Assembly (NCBI GenBank): GCA_002633025.1
Contig: NMRB01001145.1
Span: forward strand, 156,317-220,316
Source of the DNA: Notospermus geniculatus
Lineage: Eukaryota; Nemertea; Pilidiophora; Heteronemertea; Lineidae
Direction of reading: 5' to 3'
DNA: 64,000 nucleotides
Shown here: in pieces, positions 28,572 to 39,420 of the stretch
Numbering within the stretch: the stretch's first letter is position 1
Layout: each line of letters opens with the position of its first letter
Program-made: the position numbers and the translations under genes
Notes under the pieces: model-generated
Told to the model about the DNA's origin: nothing
Databases searched by the model: none
Seen by the model: the letters and a program-made list of their open reading frames with translations, nothing else

Positions 28572-30105
28572 ATGACATGCATGATGGATGACATTATTGA
28601 TGACCACCAGCAGGACCAGAAGATGAAAGTAGCTGTGGTATCCACTCTTCTGTCGTCATCTGTGTACCAGCAATTTGCACAACATTTTCAGTTAGCAGCC
28701 CTGGATTTGGGAAGTGGAGATGATGTCTTAGTCCAGGTAGGTAGCCTTGGCTACTCTAGTCACTAAGTCAGCCCCCTTATCCTAGGCGCAGTGTGATTTA
28801 TTTAAATTAAATAATTGCAGGTTCTTTGTGAAAAATCTGCCACTGTGAGACGTGCTAAGGTACCACGGATTGAGAAGTATGCTGAAGTGACTGTTCCAAT
28901 GCAATCGCCCGATGACTTCAAGTCCCATTTTCGTCTGACGAGACATACATTTGAGATGTTCTTGGGGGAGCTTTATCTCTGCCCTGAATTAAAGATTGAT
29001 GCGCCAAGGCATGGCCGAGAACCAGTACCTATTGAAAAGCAGGCATTGGTTTTCCTGTGGTATGTTGGTACTCAGGATACACACCGATCAATCAGTGACA
29101 GATTTGGATTGAGCAAATCAACTACGCATGCCATCGTTAAGAGAATCTCTGATGCTGTGGTTATCAATCTGATGCCAAGAGTTATAACCTGGCCTACTGA
29201 TGACCAGAGAATTGAAATATCAAATGGGTTTGAGGAAAACTGTCACTTTCCAGGTACGAAGTACATGTATCATGCAAATATCAAAATTATAAAAAACCTA
29301 AATTAGGTTGAAACTTTTTTATTTGACTATGAAGGCTTTTTTTCATGAGGGTATGAATAATTATGAGCTTAACTCTAGAACACCTTAAGCCGCCCTATGT
29401 GTGCTTATATCGAATTCATTTTAGGCCTTTGTTCATTGCCGTATTATATAATTGTGATCGAGTCAGTGAAAATCTTGTTTAATTTCAGGTGTTATTGGTG
29501 CAGTTGATGGGTGTCACGTGAAGATCAGGGCTCCAAAGAAGTCAATTGACAACCCAATCAGCTACATCAATAGGAAAAAGTACCATTCCGTAGTACTTCA
29601 AGGAGTCTCTGATCACCAACTGTGCTTTACACATGCATACACTGGATGGCCGGGTTGCACCCATGATGCCCGAGTGTTGAGAAATTCTAGTATCTACAAA
29701 AATGCTGGGTCCAAATTCAGGGAAGAGGACTTTCTACTTGGTGATTCAGCATATCCCCTGCAGGGATGGCTGATTGCCCCCTTCAAAGATTATGGCAATC
29801 TGACCAGGCTGCAGAAAAGGTTCAACAAACGGCTAAGTTCTGGGCGTGTAGCAATTGAACGGGCGTTCGGTCAGTTGAAAGGTAGATTCCGGCGGCTAAT
29901 TGATTTCGATTGCCTTGACATAGAATTGTTGGTCAACATCATACTGGCATCGTGCGTGATGCACAATCTGTGCATTAGAAATGGTGATGAGGCACTTGAC
30001 GAGGAAATTAGAGAAGATGATCTGAACGGCCCTGGACCTTATAATGATGAGATATCAGGAATTGAAAGGAGAAGGAACATTTTGCAGCTCTTGGAGGAAC
30101 CATGA
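28572..30105 (+). CDS. HARBI1: PIF/Harbinger (HARBI1-like) transposase, three exons
   Basis: Exons 28572-28736, 28821-29253 and 29489-30105 join in phase to 404 residues. All borders are GT-AG (CAG-gtaggt, ttgcag, CCAG-gtacg, tttcag). Residues 128-164 form a helix-turn-helix (SISDRFGLSKSTTHAIVKRI). The DDE nuclease shows D206 in VIGAVDGCHVKI, D285 in FLLGDSAYPL and E323 in VAIERAFGQLKGRFRRL. The protein cuts and joins the element ends in the nucleus and in this superfamily depends on a Myb-like partner for nuclear entry and end binding; that partner is at 33910-36434. The start ATG at 28572 is the first in the exon, with alternatives ATG at 28581 and 28584. An upstream exon cannot be excluded. 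No stop or frameshift is visible. Confidence 0.9.
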
Positions 30106-30249
30106 GATATGACAGTGTCATGAGTGTCCAGTCTTCCTAGTGCTGAGATAGCTTTCACTTCTACAACACCCGAACTTCAGGTTTTATTTCTCTAGGATGG
30201 AAAGAAATCGCCTCAAAGAATGTTTGGAGCCGGGGCTGGAGCTATTGAT

Positions 30250-31245
30250 GTGAAACTTGCTACATATATACCCATAGGTCAGGGAAAACCGTTTGTCTGA
30301 TCATATTGATTTCTTGTATGTGTGTTGGGGTGACTAGAGGAAGGTTCCTTTCGAAAATGGCCGTGCTGCGATTTACAATATGGCCGCCATATGTCCGATT
30401 GTATTCATTTTTTGTGTATATATGTTGGGGGTGACTAGAGGAAGGTTCCTTTCGAAAATGGCCGTGTTCTGATGTACAGTATGGCCCCGAGTATGGCAGC
30501 CATCTTGAAATCATATTCCGTCAATTTCAGGGAAAACNNNNNNNNNNNNNNNNNNNNNNNNNNNNNNNNNNNNNNNNNNNNNNNNNNNNNNNNNNNNNNN
30601 NNNNNNNNNNNNNNNNNNNNNNNNNNNNNNNNNNNNNNNNNNNNNNNNNNNNNNNNNNNNNNNNNNNNNNNNNNNNNNNNNNNNNNNNNNNNNNNNNNNN
30701 NNNNNNNNNNNNNNNNNNNNNNNNNNNNNNNNNNNNNNNNNNNNNNNNNNNNNNNNNNNNNNNNNNNNNNNNNNNNNNNNNNNNNNNNNNNNNNNNNNNN
30801 NNNNNNNNNNNNNNNNNNNNNNNNNNNNNNNNNNNNNNNNNNNNNNNNNNNNNNNNNNNNNNNTTTTTCTGGTACGTTCACCCAGGTGAGCACATGGTCC
30901 ATGGACCATTTCATTTGTGTATATATGTTGGGGGTGACTAGAGGAAGATTCCTTTCGAAAACGGCAGTGCTGCGATTTACAATATGGCCACTAGAACCAC
31001 CATCTTGAAATCAGATTCCGTTAATTTCAGGGAGACGCGTTTGTCTGATCCTTAGACTATTTGTATGTATGTTGAGGGCGACTCAAGTAAGGTTCCTTAT
31101 GACAATGGCTGCATTTCAATTTACAATATGACCGCCAGAGCTGGCATCTTGAAATCAGATTTCAACATAACTTGACTGGAGGTTCGCCCAACTCAACATA
31201 CACGCGGGGTCATATGCCACGCTTTGCGTTGCTCTTGTTTTGTTT
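30250..31245. repeat. nested tandem module array inside Harbinger (related to 17190-18145)
   Basis: Units with gaggaaggttcctttcgaaa and gatttacaatatggccgcca are interrupted by a gap and by an inverted family A 5' end (caggtgagcacatggtccat at 30882-30911). The tail 31165-31245 equals 18065-18145. This is an insertion into the transposon, 3' of the transposase. Confidence 0.75.
30538..30863. other. assembly gap (326 N)
   Basis: Unresolved bases. Open frames across it are meaningless. Confidence 1.
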
Positions 31246-31736
31246 TGCTGCAATATCATTGACAGATCGAGGTGTGAATGAGCCGTTTTCACCAATTAAT
31301 TTCTCTGAATGCTTTAAAGGGGGCTTTGTCGTATCTGTTTTCATGACCTTGCCACGATTCTGTTGATAAATGAACATGAAAGCTACTCACAGCAGAGGAA
31401 ACAATTAGCCGTGTCATTGTAGATTTGATCTTTTATATCAGCTTTATGATGCTGACCTGACTATGTCATGGTAACCAACCAGATGGGGACCGACGCGGAG
31501 ACGGTTTGTTCCAGTGACAGTGAACGATTGGAGATGATGCAATAAACGTGGAGTTGCCATTCTACAAACAGCTCTCGGGAACTGTCTAACCAAATCCTGA
31601 AATTCAAGTCCCAAACCCTCGGCTCCATATTGCCTCCCTCCAAGACCTGTGAAGATATTGATTTGACAGGATGATATAACTTGGCTGTGGCCACTCATAT
31701 TTCCTTGCCGACCACTATGCGGAATGGTATATTAAT
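31246..31736. other. Harbinger interior, no recognised feature
   Basis: Neither strand shows a motif I can name. Confidence 0.35.
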
Positions 31737-32136
31737 AGGGAGGTTTTGCAAGCTTACGTTTTACGATTTAACGACGTCATTACAGAGCGACGCGACGCCT
31801 TGTGACGCGATGGCGCCATCATCTGACATAAGGCTTTCCGTGTATGATAAAATGTTGTCTATGTATCCCATGTTTGTCTGGCTCTCAAAGACACATAGAT
31901 CCATCATTTTACTTGTAATCTTCACTACAACTTGGACATTTACCCATTATTAGGTGTGTCAAATTGAAAGCGATTTATTTGATTATAAATGTGAAAGATT
32001 TGGCGTTGATTAAATCGTAAGTTTGTTACGCGTAGCAACAACTGATTTGTGGATAAAAAAACTCCCGCGTAGCCGACGTCATGACGTTTTCAAATTGTAA
32101 TCGTAAATGTAAAACGTAAGCTTGCAAAACCTCCCT
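31737..32136. mobile_element. 400-bp MITE (AGGGAGGTTTTGCAAGC), AAT flanks
   Basis: agggaggttttgcaagctta pairs exactly with the right end around 32109-32136, giving 28-bp TIRs. AAT lies at 31734-31736 and 32137-32139. The interior includes acgacgtcat and gccgacgtcatgacgt. Nested within the Harbinger element. Confidence 0.85.
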
Positions 32137-32774
32137 AATGTCATCATGCTGTTTTCAAACAAAGCATTTTTCATTCGCCTCATACATCAACTACCGCAAT
32201 GCTCAGGCCTGTGGTCAAAGACTTCAACATAATGCCAACCTTGGAGGAATAATACTGATAATTCCTCCAAGTGCCAACCAACCGTCCTCATGGGCCTCGT
32301 TATGTAAATAAAAAACGTAGTGGATATATACCCGACCGTCGGTTCCCCAGTTCATTCATAAAATTTTCTTAGTCAATAAAAAATGTATACTGTGCACTGC
32401 TAGTCATGTCAATGTTTTACATGTATACAGAGAGGCAATTCATTTTGTAATAATTTTCTTATTAATTTGTTACAAGTGTATTTTTGGTGTTAATTACATG
32501 TGAATAAAACATGAATAATCGTTATTTATTTTTGAAATAATTTGTTAGTGTGGCTAGTTGAAGCCAATTTTTTCTACTTTTTACAACATCTATTGTTGCA
32601 TAATGTCCTATCAGACTCGTTGATAACAGCCCAATCCATTTTAAATGTCCTGTAATGTAGACAAAAATCCTAAGCAAATCTGTTGGTGGGCAGTTAGCCT
32701 TTATCTATGGTGGGGAGAATGGCTTTCTAACTGGGCAGCTCCCAAGATACTCAAGGTCATTGTGATATCCTCAA

Positions 32775-32922
32775 TGGGCCGTATGCACCAAACGAAGATT
32801 ATCTTGAAATCAGGTTTAGCCACAACTTTCCATTGTCACATCATGCTCTGACAAACCGGAACAATGGGAAAGTTGTGGCTCAACCTGAGTTCAAGATAAT
32901 CTTCGTTTGGTGCATACGGCCC
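32775..32922. mobile_element. 148-bp foldback MITE (GGGCCGTATGCACCAAACGA)
   Basis: gggccgtatgcaccaaacga and gattatcttgaa pair with their complements at the right, with inner arms ccacaactttccattgt. A related phrase (ttggtgcatacgggcc) is at 46689-46704. Confidence 0.85.
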
Positions 32923-32983
32923 AATATGTTTAACCTTCATTATGGAACAACAATGACTCAAAATTTCACCAGTTATTGACTAG

Positions 32984-33165
32984 TAACATGAGAAAGATTT
33001 ATTGTAAAGACACAAGTAACAGTAAGTTCAACAAGAAACAACAATGCCTGAGAATACGTTGGTGGACAAGGACATTGCCTCACAGACCAGTTATCTGGTT
33101 ATTGACTAGTAACATGAGAAAGAATTATTATAAAGACAGGAGTAACAGTAAGTTCAACTAGAATT
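32984..33165 (+). repeat. ~115-bp direct duplication
   Basis: gactagtaacatgagaaaga through gtaacagtaagttcaac occurs twice (32980-33037 and 33102-33160), separated by gagaatacgttggtggacaa. That spacer phrase also recurs at 33577. Confidence 0.7.
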
Positions 33166-33472
33166 TGGCAGAGGCCAATTTGAAGGCCGCCGTTGGGTAT
33201 TAGAAGAGTAGGGTATTAGAAGAGTAGAGAGCGGTCACAGACTACAGCATAAAAGTAATAAGTTGTCAAATGCAAAAAAATGTAGTATTTTACTTGAACT
33301 GGCCAATGTAGGTCTCTCTCTGCTTTGCGTATCCAACTGTGGTGATATCTACATCATTCCAGCAGCTCAGTTCAAACCTATACTTCGTAAGTTTTAGTTG
33401 GATATCAAATACCATGTCTCAAAGCCAATGGCTTTAAGTACCTCAGTAGGCGATGGGAGTAATTGTAAAGTT

Positions 33473-33575
33473 CCACTTGAAAAAGACCCCGGTTGGGGTC
33501 GAAAATTCGCGAATTCTGGAGATTGACTTCTTGCTTGTTATCATTTTGTGTGTCAATTTCGTGCTTTTCTGTACC
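33473..33575 (+). repeat. GACCCCGGTTGGGGTCGAAAA tail segment
   Basis: A small hairpin gaccccggttggggtc followed by gaaaatt, then gagattgacttcttg, and tttgtgtgtcaatttcgtgc. Near-identical segments occur at 45829-45930 and 47403-47470. It looks like the conserved end of a retroelement, possibly Penelope-like or LINE, which is an inference. Confidence 0.55.
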
Positions 33576-33607
33576 TGAGAATAAGTTGGTGGACAAGGAC
33601 ATTGCAT

Positions 33608-33877
33608 AAAGTGCTTTTCAGAATGACCAGTCGTTTTTGCACTCATTTTACCTTGCAATGGAACCTAACCACAAACCATCAATTCAACTGGCCAATTATG
33701 TGTGCATGTCAAGTCACGGTTGACCAACTTCTAATATGACTTTGTTATGGTCTGTACTCTGATTCAAGATAATCATGCAATCATGCACACATAATTGGCC
33801 AGTTGTTGGTTTGTGAATAGGTTCCATTGCAAGGTAAAATGAGTGCAAAAATGACTGGACATTTCCGAAAAGCACTT
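33608..33877. mobile_element. 270-bp foldback MITE (AAAGTGCTTTTC), TA flanks
   Basis: Arms carry gcactcattttaccttgcaa, tggaacct-aaccacaaacc and ggccaattatgtgtgcat on the left, with the complement on the right. A one-arm fragment lies at 58355-58465. It sits just past the stop codon of the Myb-like gene. Confidence 0.85.
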
Positions 33878-33909
33878 TACACAGACTGGTTCTGCTGTCA
33901 GGAAACACC

Positions 33910-36434
33910 TTACAACTTATCCGCAATTTTATTTAAAACATTGATGTGTTCATGATGCATCTGCTCGAAACGCTTCATAACACGTTCTTCTTTATTCTGC
34001 ATGAAGTCCAATATTTCTTGGAGATCAAAATTTTTTCTCTTCCGCTCTCGTGACTTTACAGTACCAGTAGGTGGTGGAACTTCTTCAAAGTCATGGCTGT
34101 CTGGATCACTTATTGCATCATCGGTTTCCACAATTTCTTTCAATGATGCTTTCCCACCAACTGCACCCTCCGAATCTTTCGTGATGCGCGGAATAACACT
34201 AGGGTCATCCCCCATAATCTTTGACATCGGGTCTGCAAATTCGAACTTGGTAGGCCCGCGCCCTGTTGCACTAGTTTTTTGCTCATAATCCCGGTAAGCC
34301 CTTTTCAAATTTTTCCATTTCTCCATGCACTTCGTGGAGGTAATTGTTGCTACATTCATCTTAACGGCAATCTCGCGCCAGATAGGTGTTTTGTTCTTCG
34401 CTGATCTCAGCCGATCCATCTGGTCGCCAATGAGAGCAATGAGGAATCGTGTTTCGGCTGAAGTCCATTCATGCCTTGCTCCTGAAATGCCAAATGAAAC
34501 AATTTAAAATTTTCTCTAAAGACACAAATTTCCTCTACTGTATATGCAAATATTTCCGCGTGCAAAAATCGTGACATCAAAATTTTACCACAATATATTT
34601 TACGTATAAAAGTTTCCCAAAAAAAATCCAGACAGTTCCCTTATCCCTGCCCTTGATGCAAACATTAATCATGTGCGAAACAGGGAAAAAACCGTTCACT
34701 TTGTGAAATATTATCCCGCGAAAATAATTGCGTATATGGTAACATTTTAGTTGACTGACTGTTATTACATTACTACACACTTTCAAATGACCTATTGCAT
34801 TCGAGACAATACTGTACATGTATCTTCATCAGGTGTACAAATGTAAATGTCAATGGAATGTGGAACATGTCTGTAACCTAATCTTATGGAATATCGGACT
34901 TACCAGTTTGATCTGAACTGTTACCGTTATCAGTGGGGATTTCATGAGGTAACTTACAGATGTCTGCCATTGATGATGAAGAAGACGATGCTGAAATTGA
35001 AGGATAAAATCATCAATAAAAGTGACACTAAACAGCGACATCATACACAAAACTGTATCACTTTTAGGTGGTCTATTTCTCACCAACTCAGACTGAAGAT
35101 GTCAAAAATAAACCAGCTGTTAACCATTTTTTTTATGGAATCACAAGCTTACCAGTTTGACGTGGTCTGCCATTACTCATGCTGGTGGTTTCAGGAGGTA
35201 ACTTCCTGATGTCTGCCATTGATGATGAAGAAGACGATGCTGAAATTGAAGGATAAAATCATCAATAAAAGTGACACTAAACAGCGACATCATACACAAA
35301 ACTGTATCACTTTTAGGTGGTCTATTTCTCACCAACTCAGACTGAAGATGTCAAAAATAAACCAGCTGTTAACCATTTTTTTTATGGAATCACAAGCTTA
35401 CCAGTTTGACGTGGTCTGCCATTACTCATGCTGGTGGTTTCAGGAGGTAACTTCCTGATGTCTGCCATTGATGATGAAGAAGACGATGCTGAAATTGAAG
35501 GATAAAATCATCAATAAAAGTGACACTAAACAGCGACATCATACACAAAACTGTATCACTTTTAGGTGGTCTATTTCTCACCAACTCAGACTGAAGATGT
35601 CAAAAATAAACCAGCTGTTAACCATTTTTTTTATGGAATCACAAGCTTACCAGTTTGACGTGGTCTGCCATTACTCATGCTGGTGGTTTCAGGAGGTAAC
35701 TTCCTGATGTCTGCCATTGATGATGAAGAAGACGATGCTGAAATTGAAGGATAAAATCATCAATAAAAGTGACACTAAACAGCGACATCATACACAAAAC
35801 TGTATCACTTTTAGGTGGTCTATTTCTCACCAACTCAGACTGAAGATGTCAAAAATAAACCAGCTGTTAACCATTTTTTTATGGAATCACAAGCTTACCA
35901 GTTTGACGTGGTCTGCCATTACTCATGCTGGTGGTTTCAGGAGGTAACTTCCTGATGTCTGCCATTGATGATGAAGACGATGCTGAAAATGAAAGATAAC
36001 ATCATCAATAAAAGTGACACTAAACAGCGACATCGTACACAAAACTGTATCACTTTTAGGTGGTGTATTTCTCACCAGCTCAGAATGAAGATGTCAAAAA
36101 TAAACCAGATGTTAACCATTTTTTTATGGAATCACAGGCTTACCAGTTTGGCGTGGTCTGCTGTTACTCATGCTGGTGGTTTCAGGAGGTAACTTCCTGA
36201 TGTCTGCCATTGATGATGAAGACGATGCTGAAACTGAAGGATAAAATCATCAATACTAAACACCAACATAGACAGTCATCCAGAAACCTTTAAAGAATGA
36301 TTTCTAGCAACAATTCTTTTTTATAAATTAGGCCCCTAACCCACCATTTTCTATTGGCAATTCCAAATAGATGATGTCTGGAAAATCCCCACGTGGATAT
36401 GAGTCGTCAATGCTGTCAATGATACTCCTCTTGT
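33910..36434 (-). CDS. Harbinger Myb/SANT-like accessory protein with repeated N-terminal exons
   Basis: The terminal exon (34481-33910) encodes ARHEWTSAETRFLIALIGDQ, then TPIWREIAVKMN, then KCMEKWKNLKRAYRDYEQKT: a Myb/SANT-like (trihelix) DNA-binding domain. A basic RKRKNFDLQEILDFM tail follows. In Harbinger elements this protein binds transposon ends and imports the transposase. Upstream on the same strand lie six copies of one exon (34990-34904, 35239-35153, 35488-35402, 35737-35651, 35982-35899, 36227-36144) and a further exon (36434-36345) encoding KRSIIDSIDDSYPRGD. All are phase 1 at both ends, so any number keeps the frame. Each repeat exon contains an in-frame ATG (SSSSSSMADIRKLPPETTSM), so the true start is uncertain. 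With the last repeat alone the protein would be about 212 residues. Confidence 0.85.
34494..34900. other. intron of the Myb-like gene
   Basis: It lies between the terminal exon and the first repeat exon. No other feature seen. Confidence 0.5.
34904..34990 (-). CDS. repeat exon 1 (diverged copy, 87 nt)
   Basis: Acceptor aatttcag and donor ACTG-gtaagt. It encodes SSSSSSMADICKLPHEIPTD, then NGNSSDQT. This is the copy nearest the Myb domain and the most diverged, joined in phase to GARHEWTSAE. Confidence 0.75.
35153..36227 (-). repeat. tandem array of ~249-bp units, each with an 87/84-nt exon
   Basis: Exons at 35153-35239, 35402-35488, 35651-35737 (87 nt, identical) and 35899-35982, 36144-36227 (84 nt, one Ser codon fewer). 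The 249-, 249-, 248- and 245-bp spacing includes the introns, and acceptor (caatttcag or close) and donor (CTG-gtaagc) are retained in every copy. Encoded unit: SSSSSSMADIRKLPPETTSM followed by SNGRPRQT; the last copy reads SNSRPRQT. Near-identity of three units means very recent amplification or assembly duplication. Confidence 0.85.
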
Positions 36435-36565
36435 CTGAAAATAAGAGAACCATGATGACAGAGGGTAGCCTACCATCACACAGCATAAAAAATGTACTGA
36501 GTCGGCCTATGCCTACGCCTACGGCTGGGCAGCCAGTGTGCTGTACACCAGTTGATAGACCAACA

Positions 36566-37190
36566 TAATAGGCCTAGGCCTAACAATAACATGCCTAACA
36601 TGCAACGAGGAAGGGTTCAGTAGGCCTAGGCCTACGCCCTAGGCTAGGTCTACTAATAGACCTAGGCCTACTCATCCACTTTGATTATTTTAATTTTGTT
36701 CAAACTCCTTTTAAATAGGCCTAGGCCTAGGACGGCCTAAGTTAGCTGGGGCCTTTCATCATCCATCATGTCCATGTCATCACTGTGACACTGATCCGTC
36801 ATGACATAGCAGAGGGCCTAGGAGTGTAGGCCTAACTCCCCCAGGGCCAGGTCGTCTGTCAGTCAGCATTCCCTTGCCTAGGCTAATTTGCCAAGCCAAG
36901 GGCAAGGCAAGGCCTGCCCTTGCCTGCCTACGGTAGGCCTAGGCCTACCATGCTAGGCCCCTACCGTAGGCTACCGGTAGGCCTACAAAAATGCCAAACT
37001 TTCAGTAGGCCTAGCTAGGCCTAGGCCTACTTAACTTAGCAAAAAGTTAGCTAGCTAGGCTAGGCCTAGGCCTAGGCTACTACTGTCAGTCATGTCAGTG
37101 ACAGTGTGGCGTGTGTAGGCCTACCAAGGCATGCCCTAGGCCTAGCATTAGCATGATTAGGCCTACCGGTAGGCCTAGCAAAAAGACGCA
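36566..37190. repeat. AGGCCTAGGCCTA-rich block (right)
   Basis: Same composition as 26096-26660, near the opposite transposon end. Includes taccgtaggctaccggtagg and runs of aggcctaggcctac. Confidence 0.8.
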
Positions 37191-37532
37191 CGGCACTTTG
37201 TTGTTCACATTCAACATGTCATTCTGCTTTCAATGTCTGATGTGTCATGCAATGCATGTCATGCACATGCATGATGATGTCATGATGTGTGTCGTCTGCT
37301 CATTCATGCACATGCACATCCGACATATATATGCCTAGCATGTATTGCACCATACGCGCCTCAACTTTTAAGAATTCATAACGACTCACTTGATAAAATA
37401 TACGCCAACTGTGCCTTATCTGGCACATCTATAGTAGCACTTTGGCCATTTTTAATATTCAATTTTAGCAAAAATGGTGGAGTTGGCGCGTTGGACGCCA
37501 TGTTGTTGAAAGGCATGCTGGGATGCTTCCCC

Positions 37533-37561
37533 AAGTAATCACCTCGGCGAGGTGATTACTT
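37533..37561. repeat. perfect hairpin AAGTAATCACCTCGGCG / inverse
   Basis: aagtaatcacctc and gaggtgattactt flank ggc. It lies 100 bp inside the right TIR and could be a subterminal protein-binding or cruciform site. No function is known to me. Confidence 0.7.
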
Positions 37562-37659
37562 CGGGCAGGCCCGACAGACCCCAGATCATGACGTCACACG
37601 AAAAAGAACGCCGATGGGTCTCACCCAGGTGAGGCCCAGGCAAGTAAACGAACACGCTA

Positions 37660-38790
37660 TTGGTGTCATAGGTCATCTGGCATAGGGGTGTATACGTACC
37701 AAGTTTCAGGTCAATAGCCCAAGCACTTGCGAAACGTGCCACCAACAGGCAAAATTTTGAACTTTGACCTCTGTGACCTTGAAAAGTAGGTCAAACCAAA
37801 ACTCCTTTATATATGTAATGTACCCTCAGCAGATTCACCTATGATAAAAATTTGGGGGTGATCCACTCATTAGTTCAGGAGTTATTGCACTTTTTGTGTT
37901 TTGAGTTTCTGCCACCTGGTGGCCACGCTAAGAGTCGAATCAGACCGAAACTTGGTGTACTAGGTCATCTGACATAGGGGTATATATGTACCAAGTTTCA
38001 GGTCAATAGCACCCGCGGTTACGAAACGTGCCACCAAAAGGAAAAATTTTGAACTTTGACCTCTGTGACCTTGAAAAGTAGGTCAAATCAAAAACCCGTT
38101 ATATATGTTATGTATCCTCATTAGATACACCTATGATAAAAATTTGGAGATGATCATGTCATTAGTTCAGGAGTTATTGCACTTTTTGTGTTTTCAGTTT
38201 TAGCCACCTGGTGGCCAGGCCAAGAATCGAATCGGACCGAAACTTGCTGTCATAGGTCATATGACCTAGGGGTATATATGTACCAAGTTTCAGATCAATA
38301 GCCCCAGCGGTTACGAAACGTGCCCTGCTAACGGACGACGACGGACGTAGTGAACTTTTGGCTGTTGTGCATCTATCGTCTTGTGCACCAATTTTCTTGT
38401 GCACCTCTGACGCCTTGTGCACCTTCACTTGTGCACCTGTGGCACCTTGTGCACCAAAAAAGTCGCCTTGTGCATCAAAAAAGTCGCCTTGTGGATCAAA
38501 AAGTGTCTTGCCTTGTGGATCAACACAGAGCCGGAGGACAAATTTTCGATGGATAGTTAATCCCTGTGCACCCACTTTCGAGACATGAATCAGAAGGCCC
38601 TCTAGTAGTTGTTTCTGATAGCCATTTTGTGCACCTAGATGCACAAGGAAAATCTGAATCAGAACGACCTCTCATAGGGCAAAATCGATGCACAACCACC
38701 TCGTGTTAAACACGGACGACGACGACGACGGACGACGACGGACGACGGACGCACAACCATTGTATAAGCTCACCACAGGTGAGCTAAAAA
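37660..38790 (+). repeat. family A copy, right part, with full 3' end
   Basis: Resumes with ttggtgtcataggtcatctg after the Harbinger element. Two to three units of about 300 bp carry gaccttgaaaagtaggtcaa, cattagttcaggagttattg, gccacctggtggcca and ccaagtttcagatcaatagc. The copy ends gctcaccacaggtgagctaaaaa at 38790. A CTTGTGCACC array (38362-38650) is inserted before the GACGACGG tract. Confidence 0.8.
38362..38650. repeat. irregular CTTGTGCACC minisatellite
   Basis: About twelve copies of cttgtgcacc or cttgtggatc with variable spacers (aaaaaagtcgcc occurs twice). The long minus frame across it (Gln/Ala/Gly rich) is a repeat artefact. Confidence 0.75.
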
Positions 38791-39418
38791 ACAGTAAAAA
38801 CAAACAAAACCCCACTCGACGTGACCTCTTTGGCATTCTCCTCTCCAACAAACACACTGCACTCTCCCACCCCAGCGGCCAACCATACACAATGGGCATA
38901 TAGAATTGTTCCAACTATGTCATCAAAATCTGAGCTGTTGAACCGCCTGACTTTTTGCATTCATTTCTGCACTGTACTTCCCCAAACAACGCGTACTTCA
39001 TAAGCCGGCGGCTGAAACCCATGACGTCACGAAAACCTGTGCTGTTCAACCGCCTGACACAATGCACAGGTTCACTGCCATACATGACGCAGACAAGTAC
39101 GGCGCTTGCAACAGGTGGTGGCATATCGTGACGTCAACAATACTTGTGCTTGTCTCATTATCTCTAAAAACACCCAAATATCTTTAAATTCAACATCGCT
39201 TTCTCCACAGTATGAGTCACTATCTACATCTTTCCCAATTATCTATTGATGGACAGCCATAACAACGAGAAACTTCATCCCCTTGGTACCAAACCAACGC
39301 CTATGAGCTACAAACCCCAAAATCGCCTACACTATAAAAATATCAGCAGCGATCCAAAAGGCCTTCGTCGTGTAACTGCCGGAATCATTGCGTCCAGTAT
39401 AAGAGTGTAAAATGCCAC
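38791..39418. other. no recognised feature except diverged direct repeat
   Basis: tgttgaaccgcctgac and ctgttcaaccgcctgaca occur at 38936 and 39043, each near gtacttc and cgtgacgtca phrases, a weak tandem duplication. No coding motif. Confidence 0.4.
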
Positions 39419-39420
39419 TA

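Larger units (their letters stand above)
25819..37659. mobile_element. PIF/Harbinger transposon, 11.8 kb, apparently complete
   Basis: A perfect 29-bp TIR (tagcgtgttcgtttacttgc continuing to cctgggcctc) lies at 25819-25847, with its inverse at 37631-37659. An imperfect subterminal copy of gggcctcactcgggtaag follows on the left. Inside are a three-exon transposase (28572-30105, +), a Myb/SANT-like gene (36434-33910, -), Pelota-derived exons, AGGCCT-rich flanks and nested repeats. Harbinger elements normally carry exactly this pair of proteins. The length is unusual and partly due to nested insertions (30250-31245, 31737-32136, 32775-32922, 33608-33877). Confidence 0.9.

Noticed and set aside
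30435-31008. Open frames crossing the second N gap
   Set aside because: Same reason; flanks are module repeats.
34971-36192. Plus-strand frames repeated at 249-bp spacing (MMMKKTMLKLKDKI...)
   Set aside because: They are antisense shadows of the minus-strand exon array, whose splice sites and phases are coherent.
38174-38644. 156-codon minus-strand frame rich in GAQG/DPQG repeats
   Set aside because: Direct product of the CTTGTGCACC minisatellite within a modular repeat.
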